Below, piece after piece: positions 11,530 through 21,900 of a stretch of 64,000 nt of DNA (its first letter is position 1; each line of letters begins with the position of its first letter). Both the position numbers and the translations under genes were made by a program. The stretch comes from Homarus americanus (taxonomy: Eukaryota; Arthropoda; Malacostraca; Decapoda; Nephropidae), in assembly GCF_018991925.1 (NCBI RefSeq), contig NW_024724368.1, positions 3,310,742 to 3,374,741 of the forward strand, in the 5' to 3' direction. The notes beneath the pieces are model-generated. The model did no database searches. It saw only the letters and a program-made list of their open reading frames with translations, and was not told the DNA's origin.

Positions 11530-12525
11530 TGTGTGGGACATCCTAGGATAATTCTGAGTGCTTTATTTTGCATTTTTTCGAGCTTGTCAATGCCTTTCCC
11601 GTCACGGAGGACAAGGGCTGGTGCGTAGTAATCTATCAGAGATCTTATCTAGTCTTGGTACATTGTTTTAGCAATTCTAATATTAGTGCCATAATGTGGG
11701 CTGTAACCCGCTACACATCTAAGAGGTTTCAGTCTGTCAGACATTGGCGGGTTACCCGTTGAATGGCAGGTAAGGTACAGTCACTCAAAAAAAGTCCTGT
11801 CGCGAACCATGAACCCCGAGATTCAGACTCTTGAATCTGAAGCATGTTCATGGTTCGCGACAGGAATTTTTTGGGCGACTGTACAAGGAACGGAGACACC
11901 AACATATTTAAAAGTGTTGTTACCTATCTTGAACTTGGCGGGGCCGCGTTTGCGGTTACCAGCTTGTTTGTTGAACACCTTGGTTTTCTCAGTGGAGATA
12001 AGACCGAGGTTCTCACAGGCTGCATGTGCATGGTTCAGGGTGGATTGCATTTCACGATGAGTTTTAGTATGTATAAGAATACCATCAGCATAGCTGATTG
12101 TGATATTGCTGGGGTTGTCTGGTATTAAATTTAATAATGCATTCATAAGAACATTGAACAAAGTGGGGCTAAGTACTCCACCTTGAGGGGTACCAAGTTG
12201 CATATCTTTAACTTCACTTTTGTAACCCTGAAACAGTGCAGCAGCCCTCCAGTCGGTTAAGTAACCACTTATCCGGTGTAACAGCCTACCTCCTATATCC
12301 ATTTTGGCTAGTTCGTACAAAATATATTGCCTATTGGCAATATCAAATGCAGCTTTTAGGTCAAGGAATGTGGTGCATCTGTGTCTTTCAACCTCATGCA
12401 CAGTTTGGAATGTGGTGATGCATTTAGGTACATCTTTACCATGGGTGAAGCCATATATGTTAGGAGAAGTGTTCTCTGAGTCTATATAAGAGTCTGCCAA
12501 GAACCATCCTCTCAAAGGTTTTACG
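11530..12525 (-). pseudogene. LINE reverse-transcriptase fragment (Jockey/I-like), broken
   Basis: Minus-strand relic of a non-LTR retrotransposon ORF2. From 12525 down: KTFERMVLGRLLYRL, a frameshift near 12466, YGFTHGKDVPKC, TTFLDLKAAFDIANR (RT motif A), LGTPQGGVLSPTLFN (motif B), SYADGILIH (motif C, normally Y-x-D-D). A 108-bp MITE interrupts at 11883-11776. Beyond it the thumb continues as DRLKPLRCVAGYSPHYGTNI, a TAG stop, then IRSLIDYYAPALVLRDGK and KALRIILGCPT. It is 5' truncated and inactive: one frameshift, one stop, a changed catalytic Asp and an insertion. The clade is my guess from motif wording. Confidence 0.88.
11776..11883. mobile_element. 108-bp palindromic Tc1/mariner-like MITE nested in the LINE
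   Basis: Near-perfect foldback: the left arm 11776-11814 (TACAGTCACTCAAAAAAAG then TCCTGTCGCGAACCATGAAC) matches the reverse complement of the right arm 11845-11883 with few mismatches. The loop itself contains a second short palindrome around GATTCAGACTCTTGAATC. TA is present at both ends, and CAGT...CAAAAAA-type termini are typical of Tc1/mariner inverted repeats. Removal restores contiguity of the surrounding RT homology. Confidence 0.82.
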
Positions 12526-12583
12526 CAGCACCAATAGGCTCTAAGTTATTATAGTTATAATAGGCATCAGTAGGCTCTAAGAC

Positions 12584-12960
12584 TCAGTGGTCCCCAACCT
12601 TTTGTAGGCTCTGGGCCACATTTATCATTGTAAATGTAGTGGATGGCGCCAAAACTTTGGATCTACGTTCAAGAAAAAAACCTCATTTATTTTGTACAGT
12701 TATTTGCAGTTTTACACGTCTAACTGTTACCAGTTACATACATTTACTCTTGGACAGGACATGTGTATTTACCCCAGTGAGAAGGCTGGCTCTCTCTCTC
12801 TGGGCCTGGTCTGGGCTAAATACACACATCCTGTACACTAAAGACTCGGGACAAATGCTCCTTTTCTCTCTCTGTCAAACTATAAAGTTGTATCAATTTA
12901 TTACATATTTTCATTAATTTTATTCTTACAAAGTTGTTATAATAGGCAACAGTAAGCCCA
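12584..12960. mobile_element. Possible hAT-type terminus and body
   Basis: CAGTGGTCCCCAACCTTTT at 12584-12602 followed by GGGCCACATT resembles the terminal inverted repeat of several hAT families (CAG[TG]GGTCCCCAACC). I could not identify a convincing matching right end. TTATAATAGGC followed by a CAGTA-type stretch recurs at about 12556 and 12936, which may mark the element's flanks or an unrelated repeat. Confidence 0.4.
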
Positions 12961-12964
12961 ATGC

Positions 12965-14670
12965 AGATTTCCATTTTAGTGAAGTCCGGTTTAACGTGGG
13001 GAGGCAAGAAGAAGGGGTTTACTGTACGCTAAAGTAAATGATTGTGGGTTGGAAATGGGTCCTGCATGGATGTAGCAGTCCACCGTAGGTCATAGTGAGT
13101 CACTTCCTGGGAGTTTCTGGAGGAGGCGATTCTGAGTTCTAGGGATAGGAGGAGAGGGCTGTGGCTCCGGGAGTAGAGGTGTGGGAATATTTGTTCCCCT
13201 TGAAACTGGTCTAAAATAGGTAAAATAGCACTCCTACTATAAATATGAGAAAATATAGTTCAGGTACATAGAAATATAGTGATGAAAGAGGTGAATAGGA
13301 GGAAGGGAAGCAGCCAGCAATTGAACTATGAAAGGCTGTCAGTGACCCTCTGCTTGTAATATGGTCAAGACCCCGTGAGATGCTCCTCTGTCCCGTCGGT
13401 CCCTTACCCACTCCATCCCTCCCCCCACTTACCCTCTCCCTCCCTCCCTCCCCCCACTTACTCTCTCCCTCCCCCCACCACAAAGTTCAATAATAAAAGT
13501 AACATATTGGCCAACATTATTATTGTATAGTAATATTTGAGCTGAAATAAAACCGTCAAGCGTTGGTTAAAATACTGCAAGTGGCGTCCCCATAGTGAAA
13601 GAGTTAGTGGAGATATACTAAAAACCTTGAGAAGTGTCAATAGAAAATATGTAGCACACTTGGATTCCTTTTGGGTTAGATTGTGTTGTGTAACCTTCTT
13701 GCCTAGTGTGACCCTCTACCAAACATCACTTGAGATACAATGTCTAAAATGAACTCCATAAGAACAAGTTGCGGTGGGGAGGGGTGAGGTACAAACATTA
13801 AGATATACCCAACCTCACACGTCAAGAGCTGTGAGATGAAACACTGTCCTCACCCCCTCCCCTCCCTCCTCTCCCCTCATCCCTTGCCTCCCTTCACTTC
13901 CGCCCTCATCCTTCCCATCTGTCCTCCCTCCATTCATTATACCTCTACTCTATACTTCATAATCTAAGGCACAGTGAGAGACAGACAGAAACACACACCA
14001 CACACATAGGAGGCAGGGTACCCATTTAGTAACTTTACTCGATTCATTTCAACTTAATTTAGGTCTGAACACAATATTTTATGGTCTGAGGCCGTGTTTA
14101 GTATTCTGGCGACCTGGCTGGCGATTTCTGGTCCAGTGTAGTTGTTGAATTCCTACTTGTCAAGACTTTATTGGGGAAGGATTGCGTAGATCCTCTTGTT
14201 TTGTAGCAGTTCTCAGGTAATCATCTTTAATTACCGTGGTGTTTCTGTTGTAAGTCTTGTAGGATTAGTTCTTACAAATAGTATTCAATATTTTGCTACA
14301 TTCTCATAGCCAGTTTGTGGAGCTGCTGGTTCATTGGTCTTACTCTCAGGTCTGTGGTTTTGTTTCAAAGGTATCTGGGCAGTGGTAGTGAGAAGGTGGG
14401 TGGAGAAGTGATAGATATATGTGAGATTGAGAAGTGGGGAAGATGAGTGGTAGGAGGAAGAGGGTGGAAAGGAGAAGGCTGTGGTAATGGAAGAGGGGGA
14501 GAGAGTGTGAGGGGGGCATGGAGGATGATGGAGGGAATGGATAGAGGGGAGGTGATGGGCGGTTTGTGGTAGCGGAAATATAGAGGGTGAGGAGATGGTG
14601 GTGATAGACGGTATGTAGAGGGGGGAGGTGGTGGTAAAAGTGAGAAGGGGAAGTAAGGAAAAGGGAGGTA
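12965..14670. other. No gene seen
   Basis: Mixed unique sequence with pyrimidine patches (13.39-13.48 kb, 13.85-13.95 kb) and a purine-rich stretch (14.38-14.66 kb). Confidence 0.6.
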
Positions 14671-15405
14671 GCCCCATGGGTTGCTCGCCCTGGTAGTCCC
14701 CTGGGGGCCCTGGCAGGGTTTCTAGGGGGACCCTGGTATTCCCATACGGCCCCTTGTGAGTTTCATGGGACCCTGTTGGCTCGTTGGGCCTCTTTGTAGT
14801 CCCCTGTGGCCCCCTTGTAATCCCATGGGGGCCCTGGTAGTCCCACAAGACACCTAGGGACGCCTAGGAGTCCCCATGACCCTTGTAGTGTCCTTGGGGG
14901 ACCCTGATTCAACCCGGCAAGGCCCCTGAGCTTAGTATGGTTCCTCGGGGCCCCTTGTTATTTCTCTGGGCTCGCTGGCCCTGGTAGGGCCTCTTGTAGT
15001 TTCATGGGACCCCTGACCCTGGTAGGTTCCTGAGCTCCGTGGCACTGACAGGGTCCCTGGGGGGTCCCCTGTCCTTGGTAGGGCCACTGGGGGCCCACTC
15101 TAGTCCTCTGGCCCTGGTAGGACCCATTAGAGCCCCCTAAAACCCTGGTAGGCCCCCTTTTAGTAACCTGGGGCCCCCATGGGGAAGCTGAATCTGGTAT
15201 TGCTCCTGGTAGTCACATGGAACCCTGGTAGGCCCCTTGTAGTTACCTGGGGGTTCCCTGGTACTCTAATGGGACCCCTAGTCCTGGTAGGGCCCTTGGT
15301 AGCCCCCTGGTAGTCCCTTGAAGTCCTGGTAGGCCCCCTTGGGGACCCTTATAGTCCCGGGTAATCCCATAGGATCATTGGCCCTGGTAGTACTCGGGGG
15401 CCAAG
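14671..15405. repeat. Degenerate GC-rich array with CCCTGGTAGGGCC/CCTTGTAGT units
   Basis: About 730 bp built of loosely repeated CCCTGGTAG, GGCCCCTTG, TAGTCCC and CCATGGGG words with an irregular period of roughly 20-50 bp. On the minus strand parts read as Gly-Pro-rich peptides (for example GPHGITRGPQGTT), which mimics collagen but has no regular G-x-y frame over its length and has stops. Confidence 0.7.
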
Positions 15406-15409
15406 GAGA

Positions 15410-18400
15410 GGAAGAAAGGGTGAGGTAGGAATAGGTAAGGAAGAAGGTAGGGAAGGATAATAAAACTAACATTATAAAAAAAGAAACACATTTCAATTTT
15501 AATCGAGACCAAAACACGTATTACATAATAATATTTGTGGGTTACCTACTAACACCTATTTTAAACATAAGCTCATTATCACCTAGTCGATTTTTTAACA
15601 AACTATCCAAAAAAAATAATTAGATGTTAGTCTTGCGTTTTCAATATCAAATTAATATGAAGAGTAATCCATGTGGTATTCAGTATTAGATCAAATATAG
15701 TGTTTTAGACCATCAAAATGTAAACACTGACAAGAATTTCATCAGAGTATCGTTATGGGTAAAACATATGGGTAATATTAACAACCGGAATAATATAATA
15801 AACCCTAAAACTGATCAAATACTCACTAGGTGTGATAAAAGCTTTGTTATTACGTCATTATCTCGGCACTTTATTTTCTGGTAAGTTACAATATAATAAT
15901 AATGTTTGAAATTTTCTGAATCTTGAACCCAACTCAAGAGGCAAGATTATAAAGAAACAATGGCATAAAGGGCAGTGTTGATCTTATGTAATACTGATCA
16001 CCCCCGAGGTAGGTGTCCTTCCTAACTCACTCTCTCACCCCCCCCTCCCCTCCCCGTTTCTCTCTCTCACCGTGACTCCCTCCTCACATGTGGCTCGTGA
16101 TACTGAAGCGGAACCAGCACGTTCATCTCTATACTGTACATCTCCATGACGCGCCAATGCAAAGTAAGCCTGACGAATCCTTACCCACCTCCTGCCTGCA
16201 GTGGCGCTCAATTATAACATGAACATATTTCTCGAGTCATTCCCCCTGTGTCTTTTTGTGTTTGACCTTATATTCTATAATAGCCTCTATGGTGTTTTAT
16301 TTTCTCTCTCACCCTGTTTAGTCCTATACGCCCCGCGAAGTTCTTCAGGAATCCCCTCACCTGCCTGTGTCTCACTCACCCTATCCCTCAGTGTTGGGAC
16401 ACCTTCCTCTGTACGAGTATTTGTCACTTTATCTCAATCTAAGCAGTAATTGTCTCCGAGACCTCTTAGTCCCACGTCAAGTGAACCCTTCGTTATAATG
16501 AACCTCAGTCCCCCCCACCCCCTTCCGTACACATTCTCCCTATTCTTCTTACTTCCTCGTGTCTGTCTATCCTGAACATTACCCACCACCATCACGTCGC
16601 TCCTTCATCACCCTGTCCATCATGATTACATTCACGTGACCTCACATCCCCCCGAAACTGGATTCTTTAACGCCTCTGAGGATCTTTAAAGCCTTGACTG
16701 ATGTGGCAAATTTTGTTATATAACGAGTAAGAAATGGCACTTTGGACCTGGCCTTGACCTCTGACGGCGGCACTTTTGTAAACTGAACACGTTGGCACAG
16801 ACATCCTCTCAACTTTCACCAAATATTACCCTGAAATCTCCAGTTTTGTGTCTCTCTCTTTCTCCCAAGAACAGGACAATGGAGAAACCTTTCACGTATA
16901 GGGACCCGAGATATAGTTTACTTTAAAGTGTTAGTCAGGAGATAAATGTTGAGTTGAGGATTGAAATATTAACCTAGGCTGTCGTGGTGGGTGTGACGAC
17001 CACCGCCTGACCAGAGAAGTAACATGACACCCTCACCTTCACTCCTAAGCTGTTACTCCTCATCAAGAGTCGTGGTCAACATGGGCTAAGGGACACGAGT
17101 ACTTAAGAGTAGTTTGTGCTAGAGTACCGTACTGTACTCAGCTCCGTCACTACAACATCAACACTACGGTGGGTAAAATATACTCTTTTAATAACATGAG
17201 TAACAGTTATGTTAAGTCGTTCAACACATCTCTCTAGGTTCACATAACGTAAACCTACAGCACTATTAAAATACAGGGAACATATTATTTACACGAGTTG
17301 CTGTACAATCAGATAATACACTCCTTATTGTCTAGAGTATTACGTAGACCTAAGTGCTACGCCAGCGAGTATTAGTGACCACCATCTCCATCATGTTGAG
17401 GAGCTACACCTTTATCACTTGGTAATTGGACACGTCCCCTCGCTCCTCGTGATGGCCCAGACACAACAGACGAGAATCTTCAGGACAACACTATTAAGCT
17501 TCACAAACAATACCTCTGGTGACATAGTGTTTGTTTTTATTTCTGGGAAGCGATTGTTGGCGCTGAGGAGGCATACACACACACTGCTGACCTTGTGACA
17601 CCTGCAGCTCCTCAAGTGTTAACCACCGTAACTCATCACCGGTAATAAAAGAGGAAGTGTTTGTATTCCAAAACATACAGACAGGCAGTGAGCAGCTGGT
17701 CTCATGTCCAGAAGGTAAAGCTGACAGGAGCTATTCATGTTATGACTCACAATAGGTAGTGATGAAGCCACTCTCGCCTTGGAGGGGAGACAGTGGCGGC
17801 AGGACCTGTTGTTGTAACGTCTTCAGTGTCGTGGAGAAGGATACCACTGGTACCTTATACAGACAGCAGATGACCTTACAGTGTGGATGGACGGTGATAG
17901 TGGTCGCAGGAGACGTTTGTGTTGCGTCTCTGGATGAGTGGATTTACTTTGGTTCGTGTGACAGCTACACCACCACACCAGTCGGCTCCTGTCATCACCT
18001 TGCCTGCTGGGAGAGCTTCTCTTGGGGTGACTCGACGTGTTAAGTCACTCACCCATAAAATGGTTTAAGGACACCCAGTAACTGTTACTCATCTGGGACT
18101 ACTGCCATTATCTGCACCCATTATTCTTACCTAGAATAATGAACATCCCAGTAAGAGTTCGGGTATTACTAGCTAAATGTAGTGTGATTCATTTTAAAAT
18201 ATGTGGGAGCACTTGAAGTTCATAGTTTTGTCTTGTTCATACGAATATTGTCACCGGATATGCATGACGTCATTTAATGCCACCTTTTGGCGCTATCTTT
18301 GCTTCAGGCAACACTTAGGTCTATAGTGACACGATGCTAGGGAATGACCATTCACCAGCCTTCTGCCTGCTCTGACGTTATCAAGGTGCAAACTATAATG

Positions 18401-18796
18401 TTCAACACAGAGTTCTCTACTGTGGATAACACTGGACTGTTGACACCCTGCACGACCCCCATTGTTCGTTTGTCTTCACACTCACTGTGGCGTCTCTATG
18501 GGCCCTGAGAGTCCACTGAGGGCTCTTGAGTTAACCATTGGCCACAACTCTAGTAGGGGTCAACCATCAGCCACAAAGTCGACCGGATATCATCAGTGCC
18601 AGTAAGGATCACTACATGGAATCCTGGTGGGTCCTGAAAGTTAAACATGTCGCAATCTTCATGACAGACATCTCTTGTAGGGGAGTGAGTCATGGAGGTG
18701 GGAGAATGGAGACCTCAAGAAGAATAATAAGGTGGTTGTAATGAAGTCACTGGAGGTGGTGGCGGGAGGTCACATAAGATTGGCGGTCGGGTTGCC
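15410..18796. other. 3' flank of the ADAMTS gene; 3' UTR likely at its right end
   Basis: The bases just left of 18797 should be 3' UTR of the minus-strand gene. No strong AATAAA lies within a few hundred bases; weak candidates on the minus strand are ATTAAA at 18278-18273 and AATAAA at 17541-17536. The rest is unique sequence without a recognisable gene. Confidence 0.5.
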
Positions 18797-18918
18797 TCAA
18801 GCAGCGAACCTGAGGCAGGTCCTGCAGCACTTGACCTTGAAGAACTTAGTGCTGCACATGTGCTTCAGGCGTTTACACAGTTTCGTGTCCAGTCGATCTC
18901 TGCACCGCCGCTGCTGAC
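18797..18918 (-). CDS. ADAMTS7/12-like: Exon t: PLAC domain and stop
   Basis: Residues 1573-1612 and a TGA stop (18799-18797). It encodes [20 protein letters not shown], then [20 protein letters not shown]. The six-Cys pattern C-x-D...C-x-x-x-x-x-x-x-C...F-x-x-x-C-C-x-[TS]-C is the PLAC (protease and lacunin) domain that ends ADAMTS7, ADAMTS12 and several other family members. A strong CCCACAG acceptor precedes it. No clear AATAAA lies close to the stop; an ATTAAA at 18278-18273 is one weak candidate for polyadenylation. Confidence 0.95.
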
Positions 18919-21900
18919 CTGTGGGAAAAGGTTACAAGGTTTTGAGTGAAGGTGACATGTCAGTACAGGTGAAAATCACGAGGCAGAGCAGGTGGTGACC
19001 TAGAGGACGGCGTCACTGGACACAAGGAGTAAAGGTCAAGGTCGGGGTGAAGCAGTAAGGTCATGAACATAGAGGTCAAGCTCATGGATATAAAATTATA
19101 AGGACCTGGTATAGAACCAGTGCTCATGGATATAGATTTCCAGGTCACGGCTGAGTCCATCATACCACCTGTAGGAGAGAGTTGTTGTAAATACTGTGAC
19201 TGTCTTACACCACTGCCTAATGGTCAAACTCTTCAGTGAAAGGCTATGGGAGAAACTGCATACAGAAAACCGACCTGGGATTCATGAGGTAGAAAATGGA
19301 CACACATCACTCCAGAGGTGACCAACATAATCCAACAACTACACCGGTGGATGTAGGCAATACACGTTGACTAAGCTACGAAGGCAAAACCCAACAAACT
19401 GGTCTATTGGCAGCCCGTTGTAACTCTTCCTCTGCCAAGTTGTTGCAGTTAACTTGGACCACTGGATCAATAATAGGGAGAGCCAAGATGTGTGATTGCA
19501 GCTTTGTGCACATAAATCAACCCAAGCGCAGCCATCACTCAGTTCACCATACTCTCGGCTTTATCACCATATAACCCCGAGAGTCCCTTTGTGACAGACT
19601 TGTGTAGATATAACACTGTCTCCTTCATCAGTGCACACGCCCCAACACTGGATGCAGAAGATGACATCAAGGAGGCCTTTTATGATGACACTAATAGAGG
19701 GCTAATCTCTCTCCATGAATAAAAAAAAGTTTGTGCTTCTCAATGTTAAATGACATGTTAAATGTCAGAGTTGGCAAAGGAGCTGACTTATGGCAGGGAA
19801 CCTTAGAGAAAAACGGAGTGGCCAAGTGTAATCTCAACGGCCTCCTCCTTACACAGCCTTGCTATCACCAACACCTCGTTTTGGCAGCTTGATAAGTTCT
19901 AGGATTCTTGGCAACACCAAGGATCCACATATTGACATTTCATTGACTATCACTGTCAGAGAAAAAGAGCGCCACCATGTGTTCATCACTAGAGCCATGC
20001 GTGGCTCAGACCATTTGTGAGACAGATGCAAACTCTTCCTTCACGTCTCCCAAAAACAGCGAAAGTAACAAGATGTCAGAAGATGATTCAGTGTTAAGCG
20101 ACTTACGGTTCAGGAGGTGTAGCACATTTTTACGGAGCATCTCTAAGAGAAATCCTCCATCCTTTTATCTAGTAGAGTCCAGGTAAGTCAAGTATGTTAG
20201 CAATAAAATTAAGACTTGGGACTTTTCTTATATAGGGTAACTAATCTTAAGTAAAAGTCAGTACACATCTGTATGGGGCACCAGATCAGTGACAGCGGTG
20301 GGTGATGTACAGAACAAGACAAAAAATCAGTCGTTCTTCTGGTGTGTTACTTGCTGAGTGACGTTCACATGAGGGTGAGCCCGACAAAAAGGTCTATACT
20401 CAGGCTAGTCTCACCTCGTACACCCTGGAATTTACGAGTCACTCCAGGGTGTCAGCCAAGTGGGTCTGGCATAACTTGTACAGGTTGACGTAGGTCTGAA
20501 TATTCTTGAACCTGTTAAGTTTTTATATAACGGAGAGGTTATGGTTATGCTACAAGTACTGACTCACACGAAGTCAGTCACAAATTGCCTTCTCACCCAG
20601 TATGAAGGCACTCACAATGGCTCCTAATGGTGCTCAAGTGCAGCTGGCGAGGCAAGAAGACATAACCAACTAGGGGGTCAATAGGCCCATTTATCAGGCC
20701 GCTAAAATCTTAAAATATCAAGGCTTGTACTGCCAGCAGGTGCACCAACTGGTCTTCACCTCTATGCTGGTAGTTATCACCATCCCACTGCTAGTTTATG
20801 TGAGGTGGATCAGGGAGGGAGGGTTTTTCTAGAATTAGCTTAAGTTAGATAAGTAATTAAGAAACTAGAGGGAGTAGCGAGAGGAACATAATTATTTTTG
20901 TCAGTATTATTTCTCCTCTGTAAGTGCAGCATTGTCAACATGCTGCATCACTGCAACTATACGTACCATGCAACAGTAAAGTTAACATTGTTAATATCAT
21001 CACGACTCCTGGATTTAAAGGTAACTTAAAACTAATTAGCACTCGTCCCTAACACACCTGAGTGGGTTTCTAACACTCACCTCTCCTATTCTTAGGGCAG
21101 CGTTCATTGCTGCAGGCCATCTTGTGCTTGGGTTTGGCCTCCCTCGGGCAGGTCTTCGCCGCCTTCTGCGTCCGTATATCAACACACTTCACGTGTCGGA
21201 TCTGGTACCCGCCTCCACACGACCTGTGCGAAGGAGTGTTGAGGGTACAGAGGGTGGTGACGGTGGGAACAGTTGTAGTGCCTATGGTGGTAAGTACCAC
21301 CATAGGTATTACTGTGGTAGTTGTGATGGGTAATGATGGTGGTGGTGGGGTGGCTGCTGGGAGATAGCGGTGCAGGTGTGGTAGTGGTGGAAAGTGCTAG
21401 TGGTAAGGTGGTGGTAATGCTGAAGAGGAGTTGTGGTGGCGGTAGTAGTGCCAGTGTGGTGGTGGTGGTCTGAAATTGTAGCCTGAAGTGAAGAGCAGTG
21501 AAGGAGAAGACACGCACAGGATGCTTGGGGTGGCTGAGAGGTCAAAGGCTATTATAAACAGCAAAGTGTCGGGATGCGTGATGAGAGGTTCTTTATGTCT
21601 GTGTGGAGTGTGTGTGCCGGATGCCACAGGATAGGATGATATAAGTATGCAGAAAGGTAATGTCGAGGGAGACATGAGTAAAACAGTACAGGGCTGAAGA
21701 GTACTGTAGCTAAAGGTCTGTCGGAGCCACACCCATAACAGCTCCCTAGGGCAGTGAGGCGTCGAAGATAAGAAGTGAGTGAGTGGGTGGGTGAGTGAGT
21801 GAGGGAGTCAGTGACCAAGCGGTGTGTAGAGGTGTTGATGCAGCTAACAATGTTTACCACTCAGGACTCAGATAGGCTGCCTGGGGGTGAACACACGTGG

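Noticed and set aside
17759..18043. 94-codon plus-strand open frame with several Cys
   Set aside because: Lies downstream of the ADAMTS stop on the opposite strand; no domain, no splice support, length within chance range.
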